From: Cyanobacteria bacterium REEB417
GTDB lineage: Bacteria > Cyanobacteriota > Cyanobacteriia > PCC-6307 > Cyanobiaceae
DNA: 64,000 bases
NCBI GenBank assembly: GCA_018970945.1
Contig: JAGWVJ010000005.1
Span: 30,796-94,795, forward strand
Reading direction: 5' to 3'
The notes under the pieces were generated by a model that was given only the letters and a program-made list of their open reading frames with translations, was not told the DNA's origin and made no database searches. The stretch's first letter is position 1. Each line of letters begins with the position of its first letter. A program made the translations under genes and the position numbers. Shown here in pieces: positions 29,240 to 38,308 of this stretch.

Positions 29240-29659
29240 ATGTTGCGCCAGTTGAGTCGAGAGCTGACCGTCAGCACCGAGGGACCCGGCTTCACCCGTC
29301 TTGGGGGAGCCATCAACCGGGTGATCGCCGATGCAGGCCTGCAGCAGGGTCTGTGTGTGGCCCTGGCCCTCCACACCAGCTGTTCGCTGACGCTGAATGA
29401 GAACGCTGACCCACGGGTGCTGGCTGATCTGGAGTCCTATCTGCGTGACCTGGTGCCGCGTGCACGTGCCTACTCCCACGACGATGAAGGGCCCGATGAC
29501 ATGCCGGCCCACATCCGCACCGCCCTCACCGCGACCAGCTTGAGCCTGCCCATCGCAGACGGGAGACTGCTGCTTGGAACCTGGCAGGAGGTTTATCTGT
29601 GGGAACATCGTGACGCTCCGCATCGCCGGTGCATCGCCCTGCAGCTGATCGGCTCGTGA
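29240..29659 (+). CDS. YjbQ/UPF0047 family protein
   Basis: 139 residues from the ATG at 29240; the longer open frame upstream is antisense to the secreted protein. The signature [16 protein letters not shown] with D-L-E, then [13 protein letters not shown] and the closing [12 protein letters not shown] are those of YjbQ. The family has reported weak thiamine-phosphate synthase activity, and its true role is unsettled. Its stop overlaps the GTG start of the dehydratase gene (GTGA). Confidence 0.9.
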   Translation: MLRQLSRELTVSTEGPGFTRLGGAINRVIADAGLQQGLCVALALHTSCSLTLNENADPRVLADLESYLRDLVPRARAYSHDDEGPDDMPAHIRTALTATSLSLPIADGRLLLGTWQEVYLWEHRDAPHRRCIALQLIGS

Positions 29660-29958
29660 CCTGTGTGCCCCTGACTGCTGAACAGATCAGCAGCCTCACA
29701 ATCGATCTGCCCCAATGGAGCCTGGTGAACGGCAAGTTGCACCGAGAACTGCACTTTGCCGACTTCAACGAAGCGTTCGGATTCATGTGCCGTGTCGCGC
29801 TCATCGCCGAAACCATTGGGCATCACCCCGAATGGAGCAACGTCTGGAACACGGTGGTGATCGAGCTCACCACCCATGACACGGGTGGCCTGTCGTCGCT
29901 GGACCTCGCCCTGGCCCTGCGGATCGAAGCGCTCGCTGCAGGGGTTCCCAGCACCTGA
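29656..29958 (+). CDS. Pterin-4a-carbinolamine dehydratase family protein
   Basis: About 100 residues from the GTG at 29656, whose last two bases belong to the preceding stop codon, suggesting translational coupling with the YjbQ gene. The catalytic signature is [11 protein letters not shown] with the following T-H-D-x-G-G-L-S motif. The fold is typical of PCD/DCoH proteins, which dehydrate 4a-hydroxy-pterins; in cyanobacteria related proteins are also linked to pterin or carboxysome functions. The substrate here is not defined. Confidence 0.92.
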   Translation: MTCVPLTAEQISSLTIDLPQWSLVNGKLHRELHFADFNEAFGFMCRVALIAETIGHHPEWSNVWNTVVIELTTHDTGGLSSLDLALALRIEALAAGVPST

Positions 29959-30093
29959 ATCGTACGCATTGATGATGAACTTACGTTGAAGTCGGGTTTG
30001 GGATTGGCTTCGGGTTCAGCGTTGGTGTCAGACCGAGCCCTTCGCAGTGGTGACATGCAATCACTGCCGACAGGTTGAACTGGGTCAAAGCCA

Positions 30094-30116
30094 TCGGCGC
30101 TGATGGGATCAGCCGA
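30094..30116 (-). terminator. Possible terminator hairpin after the MscS gene
   Basis: TCGGC-GCTGAT and ATCAGCCGA form an imperfect stem with a GGG loop, 14 bp beyond the mscS stop on the minus strand. No strong T-run follows, so the call is tentative. Confidence 0.35.
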
Positions 30117-30129
30117 CCCGTGCGGCCCA

Positions 30130-31743
30130 TCAACGTGCAGCGGCACGGGGAATGACCCGGGCATTGCCGTCACGGTGGGCCTCGTAGAGCGGCGACAGAA
30201 TCTCAACGTCGGCCGCGGCAAAGCTGTCCTGCACGGCGGCGATCAGGTCCGACTGGGCATGACGGACGTCATGGCCTCCGGCCAGAGCAGCGTTGAGCTC
30301 ATAGCTCACATCCGAACTGTTGAGCGCGGTCTGCAACACAAACGCTGCGGGCTTGCCCGCGATGGCGGGGACCCTCGCCGCAGCTTCGAGCAGCAACTGG
30401 TGCACCTGCCGCCAGGGCACGTCGTAGCCGATGGTCAGCACCACCGCGAGCATCACCGGGGTCTGCGACTCACGCATCGGGAGGCTGTAGTTGATCACCG
30501 CTGAGGTCATCACCGTGGCGTTGGGAATGCTCACCAGCTCGTGATGCGGGGTGAGAATACGGGTCACCAGCAGGGCCCGCTCCTGCACGGTGCCGACCAC
30601 ACCATTGATGTCAACGCGGTCACCCTCACGAAAGCCGCGGGTGTAGATCAACATCAGGCCGCTCAACACGTTGGTGGCGATGGCGCTCGAGCCCAGGGCA
30701 GCCAGGATTCCAAGGAACACGCCGGCCCCTTGGAAAGCGCGGCTGGTGGAACCCGGGACGTACGGCAGAGCCAGGGCCAAAGCAGCAACAACGATCAGGA
30801 GCGTGGCAATGCGTCCGGTGGGCCGCGCCCATTCCGGGTAGAACCAGCTGAACTGGAGCTGCTGCTGCTCCAGAGCCTCAAAGATCCAATCGCTCAGGCG
30901 TAGCACCATCACGGTAAGCGCCGTGATCAGGGCGAGGGCCAACAGATTGGGAATCAGCTCCACCAGCGCTGTACCCAGCTGAAGCGCGACGGCCACCATC
31001 TGACCGCGCAGCCCTGCCGCCAGGAGCATGGTCGGCGGGAAGGACCCCAGCAGCAGGGGCAACAGCAGATATGTGAGCAACGCCAGCACCAGCCACAGGC
31101 CCACGGCACGGCACAACTGAACGCTGCTGAGCAACCAGGCACTTGACACCAACTGGTTGGAACCCAGACGCAGCTCAGGTAGGCGAGCACGTCCATGGCG
31201 CTGCAGCCACTGGGCCAGGCGGCGATTGAGCTTCAGCACCAGCCGCATCAACAGCCCGTAGACAACCAGGACAACCAGAGCCAGGGCAGTGCCCCTCAGC
31301 CAGGCCACCGGTGATCGATGCATGCGGTAGCGCTCCATGCCGGCCCTGATGCTTGTGGCGTAGGTCTCGGCCAGTTGTTGCTGGCTGATGCCGGCGAGCG
31401 TGGCGGCGCGCGAATCGACGGCGAACAACGACCTGAAGCCGCCGTTGGTCTCGCGGATGCCAACCATCACATAGGGCGCTTCCGTCTTTGTGCCGAAGTC
31501 AGCAGGGTTGAAAGAGGGCTGATCGGCAAGCTGGGTCAGCTCATGGGAGAGGTGAGTCGCCAAGCGCTGGGGCGACTGGGCTCCAGCGGCCGAACGCAGC
31601 GTCAGGATCGGATGGCCGTTGAGAGCCACCTGGGCCCCGTCTGACGCAGAGGCCGGTACATGGGGCGCCCAGCACCACAGCACAACTATCAGCAGCCACG
31701 CCAGTAGAGAAGGAAAGCGAAGGCGGTGACGCCAGGATCCCAT
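30130..31743 (-). CDS. MscS-family mechanosensitive channel
   Basis: 537 residues with a signal-like N-terminus, then a periplasmic domain of about 110 residues. Several membrane helices follow, and the last carries the glycine/alanine-rich pore helix (G-V-F-L-G-I-L-A-A-L-G-S-S-A-I-A-T-N-V). The conserved F-R-E-G-D-R-V-D-I-N-G-V-V-G-T-V-Q beta domain follows, then P-N-A-T-V and a cytoplasmic cage. The protein should release solutes on hypo-osmotic shock. It is longer than E. coli MscS because of the N-terminal extension. It lies downstream of clpB on the same strand. Confidence 0.93.
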   Translation of the reverse strand: MGSWRHRLRFPSLLAWLLIVVLWCWAPHVPASASDGAQVALNGHPILTLRSAAGAQSPQRLATHLSHELTQLADQPSFNPADFGTKTEAPYVMVGIRETNGGFRSLFAVDSRAATLAGISQQQLAETYATSIRAGMERYRMHRSPVAWLRGTALALVVLVVYGLLMRLVLKLNRRLAQWLQRHGRARLPELRLGSNQLVSSAWLLSSVQLCRAVGLWLVLALLTYLLLPLLLGSFPPTMLLAAGLRGQMVAVALQLGTALVELIPNLLALALITALTVMVLRLSDWIFEALEQQQLQFSWFYPEWARPTGRIATLLIVVAALALALPYVPGSTSRAFQGAGVFLGILAALGSSAIATNVLSGLMLIYTRGFREGDRVDINGVVGTVQERALLVTRILTPHHELVSIPNATVMTSAVINYSLPMRESQTPVMLAVVLTIGYDVPWRQVHQLLLEAAARVPAIAGKPAAFVLQTALNSSDVSYELNAALAGGHDVRHAQSDLIAAVQDSFAAADVEILSPLYEAHRDGNARVIPRAAAR

Positions 31744-31802
31744 CAGAGTCGTTCTCCAGAGCCGACCTCACTGTGCGAGGACGGCCCGGATTCGGCAACG
31801 GA

Positions 31803-34436
31803 TCAGACCAACGCCGGCAACTTGGCAGCATCGCGCTGTGCAAAGCGCAGGCGTTCGTGCTCAACGTCGACAGCGATAGTGTGCCCGGCGCTGAACTGGC
31901 CCGCCAGGATTCCCTTGGCGATGGGCGTCTCCAGTTCGCGCTGGATGGCGCGCTTGAGCGGCCGGGCGCCATAGACCGGGTCGTAGCCGACACCGGCAAG
32001 CCAGTCGAGGGCATCGGCGTTGAGCTCGAGCCCAAGCTTCTTGTCGTCAAGCCGCCGGGCCAGGCGCCTGACCTGCAGCTCGACGATCTGGCGCAGTTCC
32101 TCCTGCCTGAGGCTGTGGAAGATGATCGTTTCATCAAGTCGGTTGAGGAACTCGGGCCGAAAGTGGGCCCGCAGGGCCTCGTTGACCCGGGACTCCATCT
32201 CGAGGTGACGTGCCGGATCGCCCGCCAGATCGAGGATCGAGCTGCTGCCGATGTTGCTCGTGAGGATCAGGATCGTGTTCGTGAAATCGACCGTGCGGCC
32301 CTGACCATCGGTGACACGGCCATCATCAAGGATCTGCAGCATCACGTTGAACACATCGGGATGGGCCTTTTCGACCTCGTCGAACAGGATCACCGCGTAG
32401 GGGCGGCGCCGCACCGCTTCGGTGAGCTGGCCGCCCTCCTCGTAGCCGACGTAGCCAGGAGGAGCGCCGATCAGGCGGCTGACGGCGTGCTTCTCCATGT
32501 ATTCGGACATGTCGATGCGCACCATCGCCTCGTCGCTGTCAAACAGCTGGGAAGCCAGGGCCTTGGAGAGCTCTGTTTTACCCACGCCGGTGGGGCCCAG
32601 AAACAGGAAGCTGGCGATCGGCCGGTTGGGATCGCTCAGACCCGCCCTTGAGCGCTGGATCGCATCGGCCACGGCGGTGACGGCCTGGCTCTGGCCGATC
32701 ACGCGGGTGTGCAGCTCGTCTTCGAGGTGGAGCAGTTTCTCCATCTCGCTCTGCACCAGCTTGGCCACCGGAATGCCGGTCCACTTGGCGATCACCTCGG
32801 CAATGTCGTCTTCGGTGACCTCCTCGCGCAGCAGGGTCTTCTCCTTGCCTTCGGCGGCGCTGTCGCCTCCGCTGAGCTCGGCCTCCTTGGCGGAGAGCTG
32901 TTTGTGCAGCTCGGCCAGGGTGCCGTATTCGAGCTCTGCGGCCTTGTTGAGATCGTAGTTGCGCTTGGCCTGCTCGACCTGCAGCTGCACCTGCTCGATC
33001 TCTTCTTTGATGGCGCTCACCTCGTCAATGGCGCCCTTTTCTGCCTGCCACTGGGCGTTGAGGGTGCTCTGCTGCTCGCGTAGCTCGGCCAGCTCCTTCT
33101 CGAGCCGCTCGAGCCGGTCTTTGCTTGCAGCATCGGACTCACGGCCCAGAGAAAGCTTCTCCATCTCGAGCTGCAGGATGCGGCGATCGAGCTCGTCGAT
33201 CTCCTCAGGCTTGGAGGTGATCTCCATCTTGAGGCGCGCGGCCGACTCATCGACCAGATCGATCGCCTTGTCGGGCAGGAAGCGATCGGCGATGTAGCGG
33301 CTGCTCAGCACCGCGGCGGCCACCAGAGCGTTGTCGGCGATGCGCACGCCATGGTGCACCTCGTAGCGCTCCTTGAGTCCGCGCAAAATCGAGATGGTGT
33401 CTTCGACCGTGGGCTGATCGACAAACACCTGCTGGAAGCGACGCTCCAGTGCGGGGTCCTTTTCGATGTGCTGGCGGTGCTCGTCGAGGGTGGTGGCACC
33501 GATGCAGCGCAGCTCCCCGCGGGCGAGCATCGGTTTGAGCAGGTTGCTGGCATCCATGGCGCCGCCGCTGGCGCCGGCCCCCACCACGGTGTGGATCTCG
33601 TCGATGAACAGCACGATCTGCCCCTCAGAAGCCGTGACCTCCTTGAGCACGGCCTTGAGCCGCTCTTCAAACTCCCCGCGGTACTTGGCCCCGGCGATCA
33701 AAGCGCCCATGTCGAGCGAGACGAGCTGTCTGTTCTGCAACGCCTGGGGCACATCGCCGTTGACAATGCGCTGGGCAAGCCCTTCGACGATGGCGGTCTT
33801 GCCGACGCCGGGTTCGCCGATCAGCACCGGGTTGTTCTTGGTGCGGCGGCTGAGGATCTGGATCGTGCGGCGAATCTCCTCGTCGCGACCGATCACCGGG
33901 TCGAGTTTGCCCTCGCGGGCCGCCTTGGTCAGATCACGGCCATATTTCTCGAGCGATTCATAGGTGCCTTCGGGGTTCTGATCGGTCACCTTTTGGGAGC
34001 CGCGCACGGCGTTGACAGCGTCCTTGAGTTTGGCGGCATCGGTGCCGGCCTGGCTCAGCAGCTGCTTGCCGCAGCGGTCATCGATCGCCAGGGCCAGCAG
34101 CAGGTGCTCAATGGCGATGTAGCTGTCGCCAAAGGCCCCCTTGAGCTCAGCCGCCTGATCGAGCACGGCATTGAGCCCCTTGCCCAGATACACGTTGTCG
34201 GGTGAAGCGCTGAGGCTCGCCTGAGCGGCAATGAAGGCCTCAACCCGTTGGCTGAGATTACCGACGTCAACGCCGGCCTTCTCAAGAATGCGGCTCGCCA
34301 GACCCTGCTGGGTCAGCAGGGCAGCAAACAGGTGCTCGCTCTCCATCTGCTGCTGGCGGCGTTGCTGGGCCAGCTGCTGGGAGGCCACGATGGCGGCCCA
34401 GGCCTTTTCGGTGAACAGCTCCGCGGTGGGATGCAT
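31803..34436 (-). CDS. clpB: ClpB protein disaggregase
   Basis: 877 residues of the Hsp104/ClpB family. It carries an N-terminal substrate domain (about 1-145), a first AAA domain with G-E-P-G-V-G-K-T, the coiled-coil middle domain (about 400-525) that marks ClpB rather than ClpA/C, and a second AAA domain with G-P-T-G-V-G-K-T and the pore-loop Y-V-G-Y. It rescues aggregated protein with DnaK/DnaJ. The ATG at 34436 has a GGGAG ribosome-binding site. It is divergent from the secreted-paralog gene across 285 bp, and the mscS gene follows. Confidence 0.97.
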   Translation of the reverse strand: MHPTAELFTEKAWAAIVASQQLAQQRRQQQMESEHLFAALLTQQGLASRILEKAGVDVGNLSQRVEAFIAAQASLSASPDNVYLGKGLNAVLDQAAELKGAFGDSYIAIEHLLLALAIDDRCGKQLLSQAGTDAAKLKDAVNAVRGSQKVTDQNPEGTYESLEKYGRDLTKAAREGKLDPVIGRDEEIRRTIQILSRRTKNNPVLIGEPGVGKTAIVEGLAQRIVNGDVPQALQNRQLVSLDMGALIAGAKYRGEFEERLKAVLKEVTASEGQIVLFIDEIHTVVGAGASGGAMDASNLLKPMLARGELRCIGATTLDEHRQHIEKDPALERRFQQVFVDQPTVEDTISILRGLKERYEVHHGVRIADNALVAAAVLSSRYIADRFLPDKAIDLVDESAARLKMEITSKPEEIDELDRRILQLEMEKLSLGRESDAASKDRLERLEKELAELREQQSTLNAQWQAEKGAIDEVSAIKEEIEQVQLQVEQAKRNYDLNKAAELEYGTLAELHKQLSAKEAELSGGDSAAEGKEKTLLREEVTEDDIAEVIAKWTGIPVAKLVQSEMEKLLHLEDELHTRVIGQSQAVTAVADAIQRSRAGLSDPNRPIASFLFLGPTGVGKTELSKALASQLFDSDEAMVRIDMSEYMEKHAVSRLIGAPPGYVGYEEGGQLTEAVRRRPYAVILFDEVEKAHPDVFNVMLQILDDGRVTDGQGRTVDFTNTILILTSNIGSSSILDLAGDPARHLEMESRVNEALRAHFRPEFLNRLDETIIFHSLRQEELRQIVELQVRRLARRLDDKKLGLELNADALDWLAGVGYDPVYGARPLKRAIQRELETPIAKGILAGQFSAGHTIAVDVEHERLRFAQRDAAKLPALV

Positions 34437-34617
34437 GGTGTCGCTCCCGGGGTTTCAACTGATGGAACCGTATGGGCACAGTGCCAACGCCCACAGACGG
34501 GCCAACCGAACCACTCGGTAGGGCCAGCCGTCCCCATGGTGACCACACCGAACCACCTTGACGTGAGAACCGAACACAACACAACGAAGCCAAATGCCCC
34601 AGCGCCAGTCGATGACG

Positions 34618-34643
34618 GAATCCACCGGCGGATTCCACCGGCG
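34618..34643. repeat. 13-bp tandem repeat in the clpB upstream region
   Basis: GAATCCACCGGCG is followed directly by GATTCCACCGGCG (12 of 13 match). It lies in the 285-bp region between the divergent clpB and secreted-paralog genes, about 180 bp before clpB and 80 bp before the other start. It could be a paired regulator-binding site (inference). Confidence 0.5.
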
Positions 34644-34721
34644 AATTGCATCAAGCGATTGCAGCATGGATGCAGCGGATCTCTTCAGAGCTACGACAAA
34701 GGGGATTAAGACCATCGTGAG

Positions 34722-35780
34722 ATGCCTTCCTTGCGCCGCCTCTCGCCTCTGATGCTCGGGGCCCTGCTGACACTGAGTGCCATTCCCGCCGTTGAAGCGC
34801 GTGGGGGTGGCGGCGGGGGCGGTGGCTTTGGCGGTGGTTTCAGGGGTGGCGGCGGTGATTTTGGTGGTGGTGGCGGCGGCGGCGGTGGCTATCGCTTCAA
34901 CGCGCCTCGCATGGCTTCGGCACCGGTTGGCGGCGGAGGCGGCGGTGGGCGCATCGACAGCTGGGCTGACCGTCCTGCCGATCGATCCCTTGATCAGGGT
35001 TATGGCGGCAGCCATCCCCTCTATGGCAGCGGTGCGCGCAGCAGTTGGACGGGGCACAACATGTCGGCTGATCAATTTCGCCGCATGAATGACGGCAGCT
35101 GGAACGGTGGCCGAGGGGGCGGTGGCGGCTGGGGAGGCGGTGACTTCAACCGCAACATCAACCTCGAGAACAACTTCTACAACCGCGACTACGGCGGCTG
35201 GAACAACGGCTGGGGCGATGGTGGCTACTGGGGTAGCCGTCCCTGGGGGTACGGCTGGTACAACTGGAGTCCCGACACCTGGGGCTGGTGGGGCGGTGCC
35301 TCACTGGGTTGGGGTCTGGCAGCCCTGGCCACCGGCGAGGTGATCACCGATCTGGTCAATGACGCCGCCGAACAGCAATCGCCAGTCATTGATGTCCCTG
35401 ACAGCAACTACCAGCTCAACTACGGCACGGTCGACTCGGTGGGTTCTGGGGGCGCTGACTTCAGCTATGCGGTCGCCGGCAGTCCACCGCTAAAGGGCGC
35501 CGCCAACTGTCAGCAGGGCCTGCTCGATGGGCAGGTGCCCAGCACCGCAGCGCAGGCGCAGTTGCTCAACGCTGCCTGCCAGGTGGCCTATGGGCCCGAT
35601 CCCAAGGGCACGCCATTGCCTGAAAGCCTGATGGGGCGTCTGCCCGACTGGCTGCGGGAGTTGCTGGTGCTGGCGTTGGGCGGCGGGATTGCCGTGGGCG
35701 CCTGGCAGCTGGCTTCACGCCGGGCCGGTGGACCTCCCAACCCAGGCGGCGGTCACCACGCCAAGGTCACTGGTCTCTGA
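34722..35780 (+). CDS. Secreted Gly-rich protein with Asn/Trp/Tyr-rich core and C-terminal anchor (paralog 1)
   Basis: 352 residues. A signal peptide is cleaved near A-V-E-A (26), followed by Gly-rich stretches (28-56 and 70-76) and an S-H-P-L-Y-G block near 97-102. The Asn/Trp/Tyr core has N-N-F-Y-N-R-D-Y at about 150-157 and W-G-W-W-G. The Cys-containing module around A-A-N-C-Q-Q-G-L-L and C-Q-V-A-Y-G has Cys263 and Cys286. Residues 312-332 form a membrane segment followed by an Arg/Gly/Pro tail, so the protein is probably anchored. The following gene is a clear paralog. No named family recognised. Confidence 0.8.
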   Translation: MPSLRRLSPLMLGALLTLSAIPAVEARGGGGGGGGFGGGFRGGGGDFGGGGGGGGGYRFNAPRMASAPVGGGGGGGRIDSWADRPADRSLDQGYGGSHPLYGSGARSSWTGHNMSADQFRRMNDGSWNGGRGGGGGWGGGDFNRNINLENNFYNRDYGGWNNGWGDGGYWGSRPWGYGWYNWSPDTWGWWGGASLGWGLAALATGEVITDLVNDAAEQQSPVIDVPDSNYQLNYGTVDSVGSGGADFSYAVAGSPPLKGAANCQQGLLDGQVPSTAAQAQLLNAACQVAYGPDPKGTPLPESLMGRLPDWLRELLVLALGGGIAVGAWQLASRRAGGPPNPGGGHHAKVTGL

Positions 35781-35826
35781 CGCACCGCCCTTACCCCTGC
35801 ATCCCATCCATTCACGACCAGCATCC

Positions 35827-36591
35827 ATGACCCTTCGACGCCACCTCGCGATCGCACTGGCAACCTCCCTGATTGGATTAAGCGCCCACCCGCCGCTGGC
35901 GGCGGCGCCCCGATTCGGCGGAGGCGACATCCGCGCTGGAGATGCACGGCGCGGCGGTTACACCTTTGACCAGGGCGGCGGTGATGCCTATCGCTCCGGT
36001 TACACGGGATATCACCCCATGTATGGCGCCAACACCCGCAGCAGCTATGGGAGCCGCCCAACCGTTGATCCCAGTGCCACACGCATCAACAACAATTCCT
36101 ATAACCGGACCGACGGGAATTTCGACAACGATCGCTTCAACCGCAACGTCAATGTCGACAACAACTTCTACAACCGCGACTACAACGGCTTCAATCGCAA
36201 CTGGTCCAACGGAGGCTACTGGAACAACCGCCCCTGGAACACCGGCTGGTATCGCGGGGGTACGGGGTGGGGCTGGTGGGGTGCCAGCGCAGCGGCCTGG
36301 GGCGTGGCCGGCTTGGCCACCGGTGCAGTGATCGGAGGCCTGGTCAATGCCGCTGCCAACGACCAATCACCGGTTTTTGTGGTGCCCAACACCGGCTATC
36401 AGCTCAATTACGGCTCGGTTGAAGGGGTCGGCAGCTATGGCGTGAGCTTCAACTATCTGATCAACGGCACCCAGTTGATGGGGGCCGCCAACTGCCAGCA
36501 AGGGCTGCTCAACGGCCAGGTGCCCAACAGCGCCAGCCAGGCGCAGCTGCTGAATGCTGTCTGCCAGGTGGCCTACGGCAGCGGCAACTGA
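35827..36591 (+). CDS. Secreted Asn/Trp/Tyr-rich protein (paralog 2)
   Basis: 254 residues from the ATG at 35827, with a signal peptide ending near P-L-A-A-A. It repeats the core of its upstream neighbour: H-P-M-Y-G-A-N-T-R-S-S, F-N-R-N-V-N-V-D-N-N-F-Y-N-R-D-Y, G-W-G-W-W-G, L-A-T-G-A-V-I-G-G-L-V-N and the two-Cys module (Cys223, Cys246). It lacks the long Gly runs and the C-terminal membrane segment, so it may be fully secreted. The intergenic gap is 46 bp, and the pair is probably one transcription unit formed by tandem duplication. Confidence 0.8.
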   Translation: MTLRRHLAIALATSLIGLSAHPPLAAAPRFGGGDIRAGDARRGGYTFDQGGGDAYRSGYTGYHPMYGANTRSSYGSRPTVDPSATRINNNSYNRTDGNFDNDRFNRNVNVDNNFYNRDYNGFNRNWSNGGYWNNRPWNTGWYRGGTGWGWWGASAAAWGVAGLATGAVIGGLVNAAANDQSPVFVVPNTGYQLNYGSVEGVGSYGVSFNYLINGTQLMGAANCQQGLLNGQVPNSASQAQLLNAVCQVAYGSGN

Positions 36592-36866
36592 ATCAGCCCT
36601 GAGTCGGCACCACAGAACCGCACGGGGCAGCCATCCGGTCCGTAGATCGCATCGGCGGGCGAAAGGCACCCCAGGCGGTTCTTGGCCTTCACCTCGTCAG
36701 GGCTCAAGCGGGTGGGCTGCAGCAGAGACTGGCCCGGCGGAACGCTGATCCTGGGGCAGGGAACAAGCTGGGCGGGATTGTCACTGGCCAGCACCACAGC
36801 GGGATCAACCGCAAGCTGGGCCAGTGACAATCCCACGAGGCCCAACCACCAACTGCCAGCCGCCAT
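36573..36866 (-). CDS. Small secreted protein, unknown
   Basis: 97 residues from the ATG at 36866 (an ATG at 36878 is also possible). A signal-like hydrophobic run covers residues 8-28. The mature part contains three cysteines around C-P-R-I-S-V-P-P-G and S-P-A-D-A-I-Y-G-P-D-G-C-P-V-R-F-C-G. I do not recognise a family. Its 3' end overlaps the end of secreted paralog 2 on the other strand by 19 bp, and it is divergent from the next small gene. Confidence 0.6.
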   Translation of the reverse strand: MAAGSWWLGLVGLSLAQLAVDPAVVLASDNPAQLVPCPRISVPPGQSLLQPTRLSPDEVKAKNRLGCLSPADAIYGPDGCPVRFCGADSGLIQLPLP

Positions 36867-36908
36867 GATGGATCCCATGCTGATTCCCCATTCTGGATCC
36901 CCACTGCA

Positions 36909-37130
36909 ATGGTTCGAGAGCCTGCCGAAGATCTAGCTCTGGTGAAGGCTCTGGTCGAAGCCTCCCATGCGTTCGACAACTCCGGCGCCGATCCCGAACG
37001 CAACTGTTGGATGGCGGTGCATCAGCACGTGCATGGGGTGCTGCCCAGCGAATACGACATCCGGGAGATTGATGAGGGCCTCTACCTGGCTGTCCTGGAG
37101 GCCAGAAAGCAGTCAGAGCAAAGGGTTTGA
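36909..37130 (+). CDS. Small acidic protein, unknown
   Basis: 73 residues, acidic and helical, without a signal peptide (L-A-L-V-K-A-L-V-E-A-S-H-A-F-D). The middle has a His-rich A-V-H-Q-H-V-H-G-V-L-P and an acidic D-I-R-E-I-D-E-G-L-Y block. No family recognised; the compact, non-repetitive composition supports a real gene. It converges on the J-domain gene across the structured intergenic region. Confidence 0.55.
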   Translation: MVREPAEDLALVKALVEASHAFDNSGADPERNCWMAVHQHVHGVLPSEYDIREIDEGLYLAVLEARKQSEQRV

Positions 37131-37466
37131 GCTGATCCATCCAGGCCGGTAACGGTCTGCAACCCATCTGGTGCACCCCTTCAGATGGGGTTGGCATTAC
37201 CGGAGAGTTGTTTCGCGATGGTGCATGGCCGATGAACAAGGCGCCCCGGATCGGGCGCCATAGCACCGGTTGCGGATCATCCCCTTGGCATGGGGGCTGA
37301 TCCGGTCAGGTGTCTGGTGGTCACGCAGGTCCTGTCTGGGGCCTAGCAGAGAAGGGAGAAGATGGCGTCGGAGAGAAGAGACGCTCGGATTCCTCCCAAC
37401 ATCAACGTATGCGCTTGTTGAGCCGTGGAAGTCGCTCACGGGTACCTGTTCCCGTACCGATGGCAC
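37131..37466. other. Hairpin-rich intergenic region between convergent genes
   Basis: 336 bp with no convincing gene. It contains three stem-loops in close succession: 37161-37192 (AACCCATCTG/CAGATGGGGTT), 37240-37259 (GGCGCCC/GGGCGCC) and 37274-37303 (GGATCA with CCCC paired to GGGG and TGATCC). They could be bidirectional terminators for the flanking convergent genes, or a small structured RNA. Confidence 0.5.
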
Positions 37467-37859
37467 TCAATGGAGGGCATGGCCGAGAAGCAGATCGCGG
37501 GCGCCGTTGACCACTTGCATGGTGTCGTGCTGACCACCACGATCGGGATGGTGTTCAGCCGCGCAACGCTTCCATGCCTGTTTCACCTGCGCTTCGGTCA
37601 ATCGGCCGGAGAGGGGGAGATGCAGGCGCTGCCGCGCCACGATTGCATCAATGTCCGGATGCTTGCCCAACGGGCCCCAGTCGGCCTTGCTGAGCGCTGG
37701 ACGACGTTGGCTGCCCACCTTTCGTTTTCGGCCTTGCGCGGCCCGATCGCTGCCGAAGCCTCGTGTTGTCTGGCTTGCCCTGTTCGGCCGTTGTGTCTGG
37801 GAGTCGCCCCGGGTGGTGGTGAGCAGAACGGCCCGCTGATCAAGCGTGGTCTGGGACAT
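37467..37859 (-). CDS. Short J-domain protein
   Basis: 130 residues. The N-terminal 60 are low-complexity and basic. The C-terminal part has the J-domain helix II and loop: L-T-E-A-Q-V-K-Q-A-W-K-R-C-A-A-E-H-H-P-D-R-G-G, with the HPD motif at 104-106 that stimulates DnaK ATPase, then a short final helix. No Gly/Phe or zinc region is present, so it is a minimal DnaK partner of unknown client. It lies 77 bp after the Nif11-like gene on the same strand. The antisense 204-residue frame over this region is rejected. Confidence 0.72.
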   Translation of the reverse strand: MSQTTLDQRAVLLTTTRGDSQTQRPNRASQTTRGFGSDRAAQGRKRKVGSQRRPALSKADWGPLGKHPDIDAIVARQRLHLPLSGRLTEAQVKQAWKRCAAEHHPDRGGQHDTMQVVNGARDLLLGHALH

Positions 37860-37936
37860 GGAAGATCTCGCTTCGCCTCAGCTTGCTGCAGCGTCGTGCT
37901 GGCACAACACCTCATCGGACTGCTGGTCGAGCCGCC

Positions 37937-38158
37937 TCAGCGCAGAGACCTGATCGGCTCCAGGGTAGATCCTCTGAGGAACTGGGCCATCCGCGCTTCG
38001 CGCGCAGCCTGGTTCAGATCAAGGCGCGTGATCGCGTAACCGAGAGCGTTGACCTGATCCAACCACTGCTCCCAGTCGCTGCACGCCTGGAGACGACGCC
38101 TCAGCGCCGGGTTGACCTCGCTCGCAACCACGAGCGCGAGCAGTTGCTGGCGTGACAT
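37937..38158 (-). CDS. Nif11-like small protein
   Basis: 73 residues with the Nif11 pattern: an M-S-R-Q-Q-L-L-A-L-V helix, then L-R-R-R-L-Q-A-C-x-D-W-E-Q-W-L-D-Q-V-N-A-L-G-Y-A-I-T-R-L-D-L. The domain occurs in nitrogen-fixation clusters and as the leader of some ribosomally made peptides in cyanobacteria. The usual Gly-Gly cleavage site and a Cys-rich core are not visible, so this may be a stand-alone domain. It is probably co-transcribed with the J-domain gene. Confidence 0.7.
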   Translation of the reverse strand: MSRQQLLALVVASEVNPALRRRLQACSDWEQWLDQVNALGYAITRLDLNQAAREARMAQFLRGSTLEPIRSLR

Positions 38159-38211
38159 GCATCCCCACCGGCGCTGGCTTCAGCATGGCCAGTCCGACGT
38201 GATCTGCCAAC

Positions 38212-38237
38212 AAAAAACCCCGGCGACTGCCGGGGTT
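38212..38237 (-). terminator. Rho-independent terminator after petJ
   Basis: AACCCCGGC and GCCGGGGTT form a perfect 9-bp stem with a 4-base loop. On the minus strand a run of T follows (the AAAAAA at 38212-38217 of the plus strand). It lies about 70 bp beyond the petJ stop and fits an intrinsic terminator for that gene. Confidence 0.85.
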
Positions 38238-38308
38238 CAGCGTGGATCGAACCAGTTTTAGCCCGAGGACATCTCGGCTCAGGTCCTGGGTCCAGGTTGT
38301 CGCAAGGA

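Noticed and set aside
34248..34709. 153-residue frame before the secreted paralogs
   Set aside because: Mostly antisense to the clpB N-terminus and intergenic sequence.
34801..34971. Repetitive GGC/GGT run considered as a CRISPR or simple repeat
   Set aside because: It encodes the Gly-rich part of secreted paralog 1 and has no spacer structure.
37425..38039. 204-residue plus-strand open frame
   Set aside because: Antisense to the J-domain gene, whose HPD motif and the adjacent Nif11 pattern are convincing.
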